Shown here: positions 8,897-20,184 of the stretch, one piece after another
Layout of the letters: each line of letters starts with the position of its first letter
Position numbering within the stretch: the stretch's first letter is position 1
NCBI GenBank assembly: GCA_000467715.1
Contig: AJFK01000025.1
Span: 1-64,000 of the forward strand
Direction: 5' to 3'
DNA length: 64,000 nt
From: Hysterium pulicare CBS 123377
Taxonomy: Eukaryota; Ascomycota; Dothideomycetes; Hysteriales; Hysteriaceae
Position numbers and translations under genes: made by a program
Notes under the pieces: generated by a model
What the model was told of the DNA's origin: nothing
What the model saw: the letters and a program-made list of their open reading frames with translations, nothing else
Databases searched by the model: none

Positions 8897-10858
8897 CTAC
8901 GAAGGCTCCGGATGATTGGCCAACCCCCGTCTTATCTTAGCAATCATGAACTCTTGATACGATGGATACACCTTTCCATATTTATCCCTTTCCTTTCTTT
9001 CTCCCCATCGAAAGTGTCCATCATTTGATGCTACCTCCTTTGACACGATCTCGGAGACTTCAGCGTCAGAAATGAAATTGCGGCCAATAGCAGTCGAAAT
9101 GTATTGCTTCTCCTCCCACTCTTCATCAACATCCGACATCTCGAAGTCGCCATCCTTGTCAACGGAGCTGGTGGTATGGCTAATACGTTTTATGCTTCCT
9201 AGGTTGTTTGCCAACCACTCTTTATGAACCTCTCTATAACAAGGTTGGTCATACTGGTCGTGATCGTGATATCGTTCACAAATCCCCTTGTTGTTGTCAT
9301 CCGCATCAATACATCCCTTTTCCTGGCTCAAGGCCGCCAGCATCACCATCGCCAGAAAGTCGCTATTGTAAGTTTTAGGATCCTCGCAAATCTTAGCATT
9401 TGCTGCTGCGCCTTTGTTTACCATGACATCGATCCAGAATGATCGAGCGCCTGATCCGGGTGAAGTATATTCCCAGAGCTTCATGAGGTCCGCTGCCTCG
9501 AAGTCCAGGATATTAGAACATTCCGCTTGGGTGGCATCCAGCCTTGCACTACGCTGAGCATTTGCTTTGCCAATGCACGAACGCTGTAGCTCAAGCTGAG
9601 TCCGGTACGTTGACCGCCAATGATCTACCACCATGTCGCAAACTGTTGGAGTCCCCATAAAATATGCTAAGCAATAAAGCTCGAATAGTTCCTTTGTCGT
9701 CCATTGGATTGGCCGGAGTCTATACTCAATGGTAGTCTTTTGGGGACCAGCGTCAGGTGCATCTCTCTTTCGCTTGTTCCCTGTTCCCTCTGCCAGAGCA
9801 TTCACAGATGGGACAGTCGCAATGCTGATATCCTTACGAGGCAGCTTTTGACGAGGAAAGGGGTGAAAACACTGGAAATATCGACGAAGTGTTGTCAGAT
9901 CTCCACAGTCATCAGCGGGAAGTGCCAATTCAATTTCGCCTTGGTCCGGGGCATTTGTAATCAAATCTTCAATTACGGTCGAGTGCTTTCGCAGGATATC
10001 TATAGGAAAGCTAGCTGCGACTTTTCGGTGGCCTGGACCGATATGAATGCGGATCTCGGTTGAAGATACGTCTTGTGATGGTTGCTCTGCATTTTGCTGT
10101 CCCGGAGAAGTATTGAGAATCTGAGACTTTGTGTTTCCGCTTTGCGATACACCAGGATGAATATTCCTAACTGACTTCACTTCTTTGGGCTTCGGGAGAT
10201 TAGGTATAAGAGGCTTCGTTGCTTTTATTGGCGATTTTTTGATAGAGGCAGTGCTGCTACTTTGCTTTGGAAGCCTATTGTGGGCTTCATGCGTTTTTGG
10301 GAGTCCTTGTGCGCATTCATTGTTGTGGGATAAGCGGACATCAATCTGAGTGTATGTGCTCCTCTTGTCATCCTTTGCAACTTTTTGCCTTTTACGGCCC
10401 CTGCTAGATTCGTGGTTGTCTGATGGGGTGGTCAGCGATGCACTTGCTTCCGATCTTGATACTGGTCCGCTTTTTGAAGTTCCAGGTACTGGGGTGATCA
10501 CAGCATCACCGCCATTTGTAGGAATTTGAAGGCTGGACGCGTCCTTCTTCTTCAGTTTTAGCTTTTGAGGGCGAGGATCGGTGGAGGGGCTGGCAAGTAG
10601 AGAGCCTAGATGCTCACCAGCTTCGGATTTCTCCACTTGTGCAACTATTGGGCTCGAAGCTTGCTGCTTGGGCGGAGAGTGCTTCGAGACTCTATGTTGA
10701 GATGACGAACGTGGTTTCACATGTCCCTTGGATTGGATCGAAGAATGCTTGATAGAAGACTCCTTGCTCGAGGTTTGCATGTTCGAAGATTTCTTGGCTG
10801 AAGCCTCCTTTCTTGAAGACGCCTTGTTGGTGGATGGCAAATTGGTGGAGTTGTCCAT
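8897..10858 (-). CDS. BTB-like domain protein, long form (array gene 4)
   Basis: Single exon, 653 aa from the ATG at 10858 (MDNSTNLPSTNK). The first ~270 residues are Ser/Lys/Pro-rich and disordered (repeated SSRKE/SSKES/SSIKHSS-type runs, and RGRKRQKVAKDD as a likely NLS). The BTB-like part is IRIHIGPGHRKVAASFPIDI then LRKHSTVIEDLI. Next come WTTKELFELYCLAYFMGTP, CDMVVDHWRSTYRTQ and LWEYTSPGSGARSFWIDV. The Cys/His motif is CERYHDHDQYDQPC (C-x3-H-x-H-x6-C), then an acidic DKDGDFEMSDVDEEW and a basic C-terminal tail. It is clearly a paralogue of gene 3 (same order of motifs, same strand, adjacent) and more distantly of genes 1 and 2. Function unknown; nuclear location inferred. Confidence 0.84.
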   Translation of the reverse strand: MDNSTNLPSTNKASSRKEASAKKSSNMQTSSKESSIKHSSIQSKGHVKPRSSSQHRVSKHSPPKQQASSPIVAQVEKSEAGEHLGSLLASPSTDPRPQKLKLKKKDASSLQIPTNGGDAVITPVPGTSKSGPVSRSEASASLTTPSDNHESSRGRKRQKVAKDDKRSTYTQIDVRLSHNNECAQGLPKTHEAHNRLPKQSSSTASIKKSPIKATKPLIPNLPKPKEVKSVRNIHPGVSQSGNTKSQILNTSPGQQNAEQPSQDVSSTEIRIHIGPGHRKVAASFPIDILRKHSTVIEDLITNAPDQGEIELALPADDCGDLTTLRRYFQCFHPFPRQKLPRKDISIATVPSVNALAEGTGNKRKRDAPDAGPQKTTIEYRLRPIQWTTKELFELYCLAYFMGTPTVCDMVVDHWRSTYRTQLELQRSCIGKANAQRSARLDATQAECSNILDFEAADLMKLWEYTSPGSGARSFWIDVMVNKGAAANAKICEDPKTYNSDFLAMVMLAALSQEKGCIDADDNNKGICERYHDHDQYDQPCYREVHKEWLANNLGSIKRISHTTSSVDKDGDFEMSDVDEEWEEKQYISTAIGRNFISDAEVSEIVSKEVASNDGHFRWGERKERDKYGKVYPSYQEFMIAKIRRGLANHPEPS

Positions 10859-12494
10859 TATTGGAGAAGGAGCCAATAAAAGTGTGCCTTTGATGCAAGT
10901 ATGGTCGAATTACGAACGGAGAACAGTTGATATGACCGGGGACAAGTTTTACGGTGGTGGTGTTGAGGAAGGCAGTTTCGATGTTGAATAATATCTATAA
11001 TGGCCAAGGAGGAAGGAGTCTCGGTGGTGTAATAACGTGGTGGAGGAGTGTCCTAACATGCGCGACCTTTATCAGGTGGTCCACGTTCCCCGCGAGTGAA
11101 AGTCATGGACACGCGGCCACCTTCGTACATGTGTTACAAGAACTTGTAAGACCAAGCGAATCATGTACATAGTAATAAAAGGAGTGAATATCCGAGAGGA
11201 ACATAATCATGGTGAATTGGTATAATATAAAAGAGCATTCTGACCGGATATGGTCCGAAAATTCTTCCTCGGAGGTCTTTGGGCATAGCGAGTAGATTAT
11301 ATGAAATTCTACCATGTATTGTGCCCACTAGATTTCATGAATATGTGGCAATGGTCAAATTGGAATGCGGAATCTATATGCTTTTGTAGGAGAGAATGAC
11401 AACTGGGAACATTTGCTGGGCGAGTACGGGCTATGGTCGGTGAATCCTTGCATGGCATGATTGCTAAAGCATACAATAGTAGTGCGGAGACCTGATGATC
11501 ATCGAATGTGATTCCAACAATGATGTTTTCTGCCTCTTTTGACGGCGGTGTCTTTATGATAAGGGTGGAAACAAATTTCGATCCATGTCGGAGGTTAGAG
11601 ATGCTGATTAGTCAGGAGTCTTGGCGCCATCACCACACACGTGGTAACATATCCATTCGAAGTTTCGTCATCATCCAACATCATCAGGAATCCTGCTGAT
11701 CGAAGCTTTACTTCCCTCAACGACTTCATCACACGTAACGACAAACGCTGTTCTTCGACCTTTTTCCGATTGCCAACGAGCATCATGACGGAACCGCTAG
11801 CAATCATGTTGCAACTCCCAGACGAGCACTCTTTTCCTCGCTAGGTATCGGACTCGTGACATTGACAATTCGGAAGAGTATCTGGATTGGTTGTGGAACC
11901 GTTTTAGAGGATGGGGCGTAGACCGTAGTAAAGGATTCATTTATATCATTAGGATTTGTTGGATGGCATTTGATGTGGTTGGATTTAGGTCACCAGAATC
12001 CGTTGAATCCAGTTCAGGCATGAAACTCGCCTTCTTCCATCGCATGCCCTTTTACTCTTCGGAACACTCATAGGTATACGTCAGCAGAATGATGCTCATC
12101 TCACCCCTAGCGAATACGACGCCCAAGCTGTGAGGAAGAGAGTAGGATTAAGTTAGGAAGTTCCTCCATCTTTCTCCAGCCTATTCAAGAGTCATTTGTT
12201 GGGCACCTTTCTAGTCCATTCCCCACGCCAGCAACACCAACACCCTGGACATGCCTATGGCCGGGATATTGCGGAGAACTTTGGCATTCGGTTCACACAT
12301 GAACAGCCAAAGAGGAATGACTGGCTTTGCCGAAAGGAATAAAATGAGGATGGGATGAGAGAACCATGTTCAACTAGGACTTCCTGAAGGACAGCCGTCC
12401 GCAGATTCCTTCCGATGAAATACTCATATACGAGCTGTGCCCGTGCCATCTTCTTACAAGACACATTCTCCATTCCCCAAATTTCATTTTCATA
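10859..12494. other. Intergenic, 1.6 kb
   Basis: Several overlapping short frames on both strands (for example 11641-11844 and 11891-12073, plus), none with a recognisable product or splice logic. I see no repeat or element. Confidence 0.35.
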
Positions 12495-12773
12495 ATGCAC
12501 TGGTCCAGTATCGTCATTCTTGCTTTTCTCACTGCTTCAATCCAGGCATGGTGGTGGAATGCCCGCGAGCCTTCACAGCCTTTTCAGACCTTAACCCTAC
12601 GATCACCGCGAGATGGAGTCTTCTTCCGAAGGGATGGTGACGCTGGAACGACAGGTGTTGATGTTGCCACGACCGGCGAAACGGTGGGCGTGACAGGCGT
12701 AGGGCCGACGGAGGTTGGCCCGACCGGAACAGCTCCGACTACAATGATCACAACAACCCAGACGGGAGTTTAG
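12495..12773 (+). CDS. Possible small secreted Thr/Gly-rich protein
   Basis: 92 aa, single exon as read. The first 18 residues (MHWSSIVILAFLTASIQA) look like a signal peptide with a cleavage site after IQA. The mature part starts WWWNAREP, has a dibasic site (FFRRDGD, Kex2-like) and ends in a run rich in Thr, Gly and Val (TGVDVATTGETVGVTGVGP). This is the make-up of many fungal small secreted or cell-wall proteins. No family is recognised. A further 3' exon is possible (acceptor-like CTACAG near 12870) but no good donor supports it. Confidence is limited because the frame is short and there is no homology to lean on. Confidence 0.45.
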   Translation: MHWSSIVILAFLTASIQAWWWNAREPSQPFQTLTLRSPRDGVFFRRDGDAGTTGVDVATTGETVGVTGVGPTEVGPTGTAPTTMITTTQTGV

Positions 12774-13431
12774 AGGTCTCCTAATGGCCGTTGCGAGGTC
12801 TAGTACGCGCAAATATTCTTTCTCCTTGACTAAAAAAGGTTCAATGGCTTCTGTGCTAACAATACTACAGCTCCAAGAACAAGCAGCACTGTGAATGTAC
12901 CTCCTCGGACAGATCCGTAGACCTTCAGCGGAAGACAACCATGTCAGGCGATGTTTGCAATCCTGTCGCGGCTGCTACTACTACTCAGTAGCTTGATGAC
13001 TATTAGGCGGTTTCAGAAAGGTCGCATTTTCTTTTCTACGGTGGGGTTTTTTGGGAGCTATGCCCGTTACGAAAAGGCGAGTGAGCGTAGGGAGTACAAT
13101 GCCACTCCTTTATGCGACGTAGGGAGAATTGGTAATTTTGTTTGATCTCTCCTAAGCTTTGCGGATTGGTGTCATTCAATGTTCTTATGAATGTGTCTCT
13201 CATTGTTGTTTCTGCAACATGCTCTCGTAACTATATTTAGAATCCGGTTCTGGTGAATCATGTGCATCGCTTTATTATCATTGGCTAATCCTACATTAGG
13301 TTTTATCTCACGGTGGAAAGCAGCTACCATGACATCTTCAGAATAATACATCGTACATCGGTGCGAAGTCGGACGGACCTGATCAGCAGCCTCCCTCCAG
13401 CCAAAGCCTCCTCCCCAAAGCCGTTACTCAT
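12774..13431. other. Intergenic
   Basis: No supported gene. The end of the possible secreted-protein transcript and the 3' flank of the minus-strand gene at 13432 lie here. Confidence 0.35.
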
Positions 13432-14589
13432 CTATACTCTGACTTCAAAGGTAGCTTCGGAATTCAGCCCGCCGTTTCCAGACCAATTTTGCAAGGGGGG
13501 CTTCCAATCACTGAAGAAGATGGTCAAGATACGCTCTACCTCGTTCAGAAGACCTTTCCTATCCTCCAGGACCTGCCGAAGACGCTCATTCGACAAATCA
13601 TGGTCGTACTTGCGAGCAAGATTGTCAGAAACGATATGCAGATATCCGAACTGCGTTCGTCCTTCCAGAGCGGCCTTGGCCATATTTCCTATCTCTGGGT
13701 CAACCCAGTCAAATTGCTCTCTCTGTTCTTCGAACCAGGTTTTCGTCTCCTGCAGAACGGACGGCAGAGTGCAATGGATACCTTCTTTGACGATACCGGA
13801 GCCGAAGATTGCGCGTTGAAGCGCGTTTTTCCAGATAACCATCGAGCCATTCACACTGCTGTGGTGACCAGTGGCGAGGACTTTGTTCGGAACATAGCTA
13901 GGTACGAGGCTACCCAGTTTTCCAATATACAAAGTGCATTTTACGTTATTCAGTTGTTGAAGAGCGCGTACAACATTTCCAGCAATATCTCCCCAGTAGT
14001 CGACTCGACATCCAAGGAAGACGACCCTGCATCCGTTTCGCGTGGTCATTCGTTGCCAAGCAAATAGCTCCTCGTCACCGCCGCCTTCCCAAGTTGCAGA
14101 CGTGAAATGATCGAAGCCGTGGACATAGCCAAGAACAACAACATCAATATTTCTCAAGTTTCGGAGATTCGAAGTAAGAAGTGGTTCCATACACTGCTCC
14201 GGTGTAGGCAAAATGTACCGAACGATATCCGGATTCCTTCCCCGCAGTGAGAGATACGTCGCAACAATTGCAGCGTAGTGCGCGACATGGTCAATACCAG
14301 GGAAACATTGAAGTTCGAGAACCCTCCCACCACGTTGTAAAGTCGTCGGTCGCTGCCAGTTGAATGGTTTGTCGGTCTTCTCAATGGCCGAGATTCGGGA
14401 TGGACTGGATCGGCAATGGCGGCCTACGACCGTGATCTGTGACCACTCTTGCCCCTGAATATCTGGATGAATCTTCATGCGAAGATACTCATGCAAAGAA
14501 CTACCCATTGTATGCGTTTCGATTGAGGCAACCGTAGGGTGATAATATGTCAGACCGACGCCTGGCTCCATGCCTTGGATGGACCCCAT
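13432..14589 (-). CDS. Hypothetical protein, weak nucleoside-phosphorylase-like features
   Basis: Long open frame; 385 aa from the first ATG (14589, MGSIQGMEPG). The frame stays open upstream without an ATG to about 14720, and a further short exon starting at an ATG near 14896 (MGRFINLLRDPGV) is possible, so the true start is uncertain. Features: GRVLELQCFPGIDHVAHYAA near residue 85, CTLYIGKLGSL then KVLATG near 220-245, and VDPEIGNMAKAALEG followed by FGYLHIVSDNLARKYDHDL near 315-345. The last block resembles the C-terminal Glu-x(n)-Ser-Asp segment of purine/uridine phosphorylases, and the Gly-rich 'GKLGSL...ATG' block fits a nucleotide-binding loop. This is a resemblance, not a firm family call. 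No signal peptide or membrane segment. Confidence 0.6.
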   Translation of the reverse strand: MGSIQGMEPGVGLTYYHPTVASIETHTMGSSLHEYLRMKIHPDIQGQEWSQITVVGRHCRSSPSRISAIEKTDKPFNWQRPTTLQRGGRVLELQCFPGIDHVAHYAAIVATYLSLRGRNPDIVRYILPTPEQCMEPLLTSNLRNLRNIDVVVLGYVHGFDHFTSATWEGGGDEELFAWQRMTTRNGCRVVFLGCRVDYWGDIAGNVVRALQQLNNVKCTLYIGKLGSLVPSYVPNKVLATGHHSSVNGSMVIWKNALQRAIFGSGIVKEGIHCTLPSVLQETKTWFEEQREQFDWVDPEIGNMAKAALEGRTQFGYLHIVSDNLARKYDHDLSNERLRQVLEDRKGLLNEVERILTIFFSDWKPPLQNWSGNGGLNSEATFEVRV

Positions 14590-15199
14590 GACGTTGGCTT
14601 GTGAACTAGGCGACTGCTGTTCTAGAGTTTTCCTAGGGATCTCTCGTTTCAAACAGCTTTTGATGAGTAACACTCGACGTCCCTTCGAGTTGATCTGAAC
14701 CTTAGAAACACTGGATTTGAAAGGGGGATGTACAAGTTACAGTGGAGGATGAACTTATTGGTGACGAAGACTCAAATTTTCGAGCGTGGCGAACCTTTAC
14801 TTCGGGTGTCAAAACAATGAAGGTGCGGTGAATCCAAGCCCGGGTTCGTCCCCAATGGACCCCAGGATCCCGGAGTAAGTTAATGAATCGACCCATTGCC
14901 CAATGGAATTCACTTTCTAAAGGAAAGGCGGAGTAGTATGGAACAGCTGGCTGGTAAGCCTAATCTTACAACCTATGAGTTCGTTGTAGGGTCACGCGTC
15001 ACGTAAAAGGTCCAAGGCCTTTGTTCTCCACGAGCACTAGATTGATTAGTCAGCTCTTCCAACCTACTTTCCATCTTAGCTCCTACGAGCTCCAAAAGCC
15101 AATCAAACTTGCACCAGTATTCCCACTCTCTCGACCCATGAATAACCAAAAGTACACAACGCCCTCCGCTTCGGAACTCAAACCATTAACCCCGAGAAG
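14590..15199. other. Intergenic / 5' regions of divergent genes
   Basis: Between the minus-strand hypothetical gene and the plus-strand DCD-like gene. It may hold an extra first exon of the former (14702-14896, minus) and the 5' UTR of the latter (a short frame at 15137 ends just before the start). Confidence 0.35.
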
Positions 15200-15772
15200 A
15201 TGATTATCCCCGGACGAACCGCCCTCACTCGCGGCGTCATCACGAACTTCATCTCAGCAAAACATCAGACCCAACCATGTGGTTTCGATCTCACGCTCAA
15301 GCGCATCATGACCTGGTCATCGTCTGGGACCATCGACTTCGATAACACGCATCGTGAAAACGCCAAGACGGTCGAAGTTCCCTTCGTGTCAGAGTTCACG
15401 ACCTCGCGTAGTACCAACTCACCATCCGACTCAATTTTCACAACTCCCGAGAAAGACCTGGGGTTTCCCAACGATTTCGCAGACCTTTCTTGCGGTTCTT
15501 ACCTCGTCGAATTCAACGAGCAAGTCGATATGCCACTCGACCTCACGGGCCAAATCCTTGTTCGCAGTTCATTATTCCGATCTGGTGCGCTTTTGAGTGC
15601 CGGCGTTATGGACAGTGGATACAAGGGTGCCGTTGGAGCCATGCTGCAAGTGGTGAATCCTCATGGGTTGCGGGTGTTTCGCAATGCGAAGCTTGCGCAG
15701 ATGGTATTTCATCAGATGAGTGAGCCTGTGGAGGGGTATAGTGGCGTTTATCAGGGTCGTACTTTTGTTTGA
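15200..15772 (+). CDS. dUTPase / dCTP deaminase-fold (DCD) protein
   Basis: Single exon, 190 aa, ATG at 15200. It shows the DCD/dUTPase trimer fold: QPCGFDLTL (residues 25-33), RSSLFRSG (122-129, the phosphate-binding Arg-Ser-Ser motif) and AGVMDSGYKG (134-143, with the Asp and Gly that hold the deoxyribose). It resembles the archaeal/bacterial dCTP deaminase branch more than eukaryotic dUTPase. However, the position after the third motif reads VGAMLQVVN, where dCTP deaminases have a catalytic Glu (TLE), and the Gly-rich C-terminal arm of classical dUTPase is absent; the end is GYSGVYQGRTFV. A role in dUTP/dCTP clean-up is inferred; which reaction, if any, is open. Housekeeping dUTPase is probably coded elsewhere. 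Confidence 0.82.
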   Translation: MIIPGRTALTRGVITNFISAKHQTQPCGFDLTLKRIMTWSSSGTIDFDNTHRENAKTVEVPFVSEFTTSRSTNSPSDSIFTTPEKDLGFPNDFADLSCGSYLVEFNEQVDMPLDLTGQILVRSSLFRSGALLSAGVMDSGYKGAVGAMLQVVNPHGLRVFRNAKLAQMVFHQMSEPVEGYSGVYQGRTFV

Positions 15773-18700
15773 AATGAGGGTTTGTGGATGGTTGAAGGGA
15801 TTGGCTCTTTGGGGGATCTTGGAGGTCTGTCCTTTCTGATCTAAGCCTATGTAGGAATACAGTATGATCGAGAGGGTATTTCTTACAGTTGGGAAATCCA
15901 TTCGAGCCTTGTCGAGGAGACCAAATTAGCTCAGTAAACGGCAACAACCTTATTACGGATATGTATGCCCATCCAAGTGCCACGAAATTACAACATCCCA
16001 TTTTACGTTTCCAGGCCAAGAATAACTCTTATTCCCACTAAATGGAAAAGAGGGATGGACATTATAGCGTTGAAGTATCCCAACTACTACTCCGACCTAA
16101 TATAGCTAGAGTGCTGAATGCGAACCGTTCGTATGGTCCCAGAAGTGCTCATCTGTGGAATTGAAATGAGTTTGGCGGAAATGATTCGAGTACCATCTAG
16201 TCGTGTCGTAGACATAAGTCTTTGTAACCCTTGTTAAAGAAGGTACTATGTTAGGATGGGAAATGGCTTGGAGATAAAAGGGAAGTATGGGACAGGCTGG
16301 TTGGTGACACAGACACTGTGAAATATTACGCGTGATGTATGATTTGTGCGCTGGGATGAGATGCGATTTGTGAGACAGCTTTTGTGTATGAGTATAATCC
16401 GGTGTGTTCATAGTGTTAGGAGAGATGTTCTGGAGTTGATTGGAGATGTTGTAAGGAGATTGTGATTGCTATTTATATTTGGATGATTGATTGTAACGGT
16501 TTGAAGATCGAAAGCCGAGAATAAAAGTTGAAGTGAAAAAACCATGGTCGAGTTCACTAGAGAATTTTATATTCAACGTTTGGCATGATGATGGATGAGA
16601 GTTGTGATACCTTGTTATCGGAAGATAGTTCATTAGGCGTAGCACATCTGGCGTGCTAGCAAATGCGGATCCAAGACTATCGGGTCAAGCTCCCGCGAAC
16701 TAACCCGTCACTCTCGGAGTTGACTTGAAAGATACTATCTCCTGTAGTGGAGTGGGGCCACGCCATCTATACGTTTATGAGCTGTTGTCCTGAGAGGCGA
16801 TTCTCAAGCAGCCCCAAAATCTTGCCCAAATCTTGCCAATAAATGAGGCGTGAAGGTGCAGAAAGGAAAATATCTGTATTTAGAAGCAGGTCAGCAAAGA
16901 AGCCCGGCATCTTCCGGCCCGAATTCGAAGGCCAGTTCTAGGCGAGTCTCTATACATATATAGAAGATAGGACATGTTGTTTCAAGGCAACCAATGTGGG
17001 TGACCGCGGAGGCTTGGGCTGACGTCAGTTTCTTCACATGGTAGAATCCTGATAGGCATGCGATAACTACCAAGTGCGAATCCGAAACCTTGTTGTTTGA
17101 ACCGTTGCTGATTCCATGTGCATATCATGTGAAGTCGGGGCTTAGCAGCATACGACGTGTGGCTGCTTCACATGCTGATTGAAGAACTCCACTAAAGCGT
17201 GGGGAAGTCAGCAATCGAATGTTCGACGCATACCAGATAGGTATGCGGGTAAGCAGCCCTTGATGCACTGTGGCGAGCGGATGTATGAACCCGCTGTGGG
17301 GACCTTCCCACCAAGGCAGGCAACGAAATACCCCATCGTCATGAAGGAAATTCGCGGTTCACGAAGAGACGAACGGGGCTTACGAAGGCTTCCAGTCACC
17401 ATGACCAGCAGCTGCCAAACCGGATCTTCGGACGAGAATTGACGAAATGGTGTCCCGACTGGATGGTTCACCGGGATCATCAATGGAATGGGCCATTCCG
17501 CCAGAACGCAGTAAGCATTTAGATGAAATGCGTGACTTCGGAGCGGGATGAGTGAACTTAAAGCTGAGCTCAGCCTCAAAATGAGTGACGCAAGACGCGA
17601 GGCGAGGCCTTCTTCGCCATGGCTTGGTGGCTGCCACGATCCACAGGTGACATGTCAGGATATCCCGACTTAAAATCAGGGTCTCACGAGCGCAGTCGTC
17701 TAATTTCATGGAGTGACACGCAGGAAATAGTTGATCGGAATAAACAAAGATCGTGACACACAACGCAAGTAATCTCGACCTGTCAGTGGGACAGGATCCC
17801 CAAAGAATGATTGGGGGCGAAAAGAAGGAACCACCCAACTTGAATGACGATATCCAGTCAGAGTGTATGAACCGTAAGCTGACCAGACAAGTGGCTCTCC
17901 TCACCAGCATACGAATCCTGAAATGCTAGGGTGTGAATGAAGACTGCAGGCCGGAGCCTGCAGTGCATACATGCAAGACGATAGAATATCGAATGAGAAG
18001 CCGATTAGGAGTAGAAGAGCGACATCGATAAAACACACCTGCCTAACATGTTCTGGCGTTAAAGCCTGCTTTGGAGCTGGGTAGGAGAGGAAAAGAAAAG
18101 AACATGCGCAGCCGATTGAAGCTTTGACAGAGTGGTGTCGCAAGACTGCGTAAGAGTCCCTTGCAGAGGCGACTGTCCAGTGGGTGCAGGCGTTGCAAAC
18201 GAACCCGACAAATTGGTTGACCCTGGGTTGCTGCAATAAACTCAGTGCGCTGGTGGTGCTGGATGCAATCTTGATGGGCGAGCAAATCAAATGTGGAAGC
18301 TTGGTTTTCCTCCAGTTCGCGTGGCCCCTTACTGCATGCGAAAATGGGATCAATGGGGGATGCAATAATCAAAGAGGCCTGACCCGAAATCTATCGGTCG
18401 GCGACGAAGAGTTGAAGATGTTGCGCTTCGGGACGGAAAGCATCCCGCAGGTGTACGGGCCGGAGCAGGTCATGGCAGAAGGACCTCGGTCGTCGGGGTA
18501 CCTGGCCCGTTCATGGAGATGGGCAAAAGCAACGAAAAGAGGGCGCAAGCAAATAATGGGGGTCAAGGCAGGAGGAAAAGCCCCGAGGCGTCAATCCCAG
18601 TCTGTCGGAGACGACCGGCTGTGGACTTCGTCTCCTGCGTAAAGGATTCAGCTCGGATTGGTGGGCGTCGACTCCACCATGATGAGAATGGGCGGCTGGC

Positions 18701-20184
18701 GTTCAGCTTGTCAGCTGTGATGCAGCCTCGCCTGCAGGCCGCACAAGGAGCGAAAACCCCGTCTCGTCGGAGTCAGATGGAGCAACGCGTGCATCTTACA
18801 ATATCGAGAAAACGTGCCAAATCAAGGCAGTTGGGAGCTAACATCTGCCCTTGAGCTGCATCCCACAGGTCAGAATGGGGAGAGACTCGAGGGTGTCGCA
18901 GTGCCTGGAGATGAGGCGGTCGAGGGCGGCCTCTTACATCGCAATGTGACGAGATAGCGCTGTCGATCAAGGTTCCGAAGCCGTGGGTATGGGTTTGCTT
19001 TTGAGCCCACCCACACCGCAATCCAACGCCAGTGCTCGCGACGAGTCACGGAAGCATGTCCTGCCATTCGACGCCTTGTCGTCCGGAAATAGGGGCGTAT
19101 AGGCCGACAGGTGTGGCAGGGGACAGCGAGCACCGTGGCCGAGAACATGCCGGAAAGGCGGCGTCAAGTGGGTGGTAGCGAGGCTGTCAAAGGTTTGATC
19201 TCAGTCGAAAGTAGTGCATACCATCCATTGTGTTACGCCTCATAGCAGCACAATCATTGCATCGTGGTCAGCTGCACTACACCAGTTTGCAAAGTGGCCA
19301 TTGCCTGTGAGAGGAATTTTCTGATTCTTTGCTTTGAAGTAACCTCTTAGTATGGTTGCGGCCCAACGCCCCAATTACCGCTGCTGGGTATCATGTTCTT
19401 TTCCTGGCAGCGCTGCTTGTCAGAAGCCCATCTACCGCCGCCACCCAAACACACCTCCTGCTCTTCTCGATGCTGGTCCCTTGCTCACAAGTGCCAGCTG
19501 GCTGCGCTACGTCCCCACACCCATCCATGCCTGCAGACAGCCCGACTTCCCAATGCCCAGCCACTTCATCCTACCCTGCCCAAGAGCTCCACATTCCATG
19601 GTCATTACATTGCCCCGAGTATCCACCGGTGAACCAGCACCGTCCAGATTGACCTCAAGCCGTAAGGAAAGGCCTCGACTGCAGAAAGAACACGTAAAAG
19701 ACCTTCTTGCCAACGCGCCAAGCCCTTTATGATGGTTACGCCGGAGTTTGTACACCTCAAAAGACATGTTCCCAAACACCCTTTTTTGCCCGTGGCTCTC
19801 GCAAGCCCCATCTATTAGCCCAACCGAAAAAGAAAAGCTATGGCAGAGTTCCGCGCCCATAGATGCAAGCTAAGACAGACTCGAATGCCACAAAGGAAAT
19901 AAAGTATGCAAGGTCTTGTCCCGGATGATTCTCCGAATGCCGAAGCTACCCTGAAACCTGCAACAAAAGAAAGGCGTAGGATGCTGATTAGAGTTCAAAC
20001 AAACGAGTTCAGAAAAAGCCGTACAGGTCATTATACGATAATAAGAAATTAGGATGGGTATAATGCACGTCGAAATTAGAAAGTGAATGTAGCTGGCCTA
20101 CTGAGGCTAAAGTGCCATTAGAATGGATGGGCTAACAGCGTAACATTGAAGGCAACATTCAGTTTTTCGTGATCGGAGCAAATA
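15773..20184. other. 4.4-kb gene-poor spacer
   Basis: No convincing gene on either strand. Open frames of up to about 175 codons exist (for example 17380-17910 minus, 18184-18642 plus), but they overlap on several frames, lack recognisable domains and look like chance frames in GC-balanced DNA. Base composition from about 16.7 kb on is more GC-rich than the 16.0-16.6 kb part. No repeat, element or tRNA is seen. A long UTR or noncoding transcript is possible. Confidence 0.4.

Noticed and set aside
12603-12938. 111-codon minus-strand frame opposite the possible secreted protein
   Set aside because: Antisense shadow without signal or domain.
17380-18642. Overlapping frames of 150-176 codons on both strands
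   Set aside because: Composition looks like translated noncoding DNA; no domain, signal peptide or intron logic.
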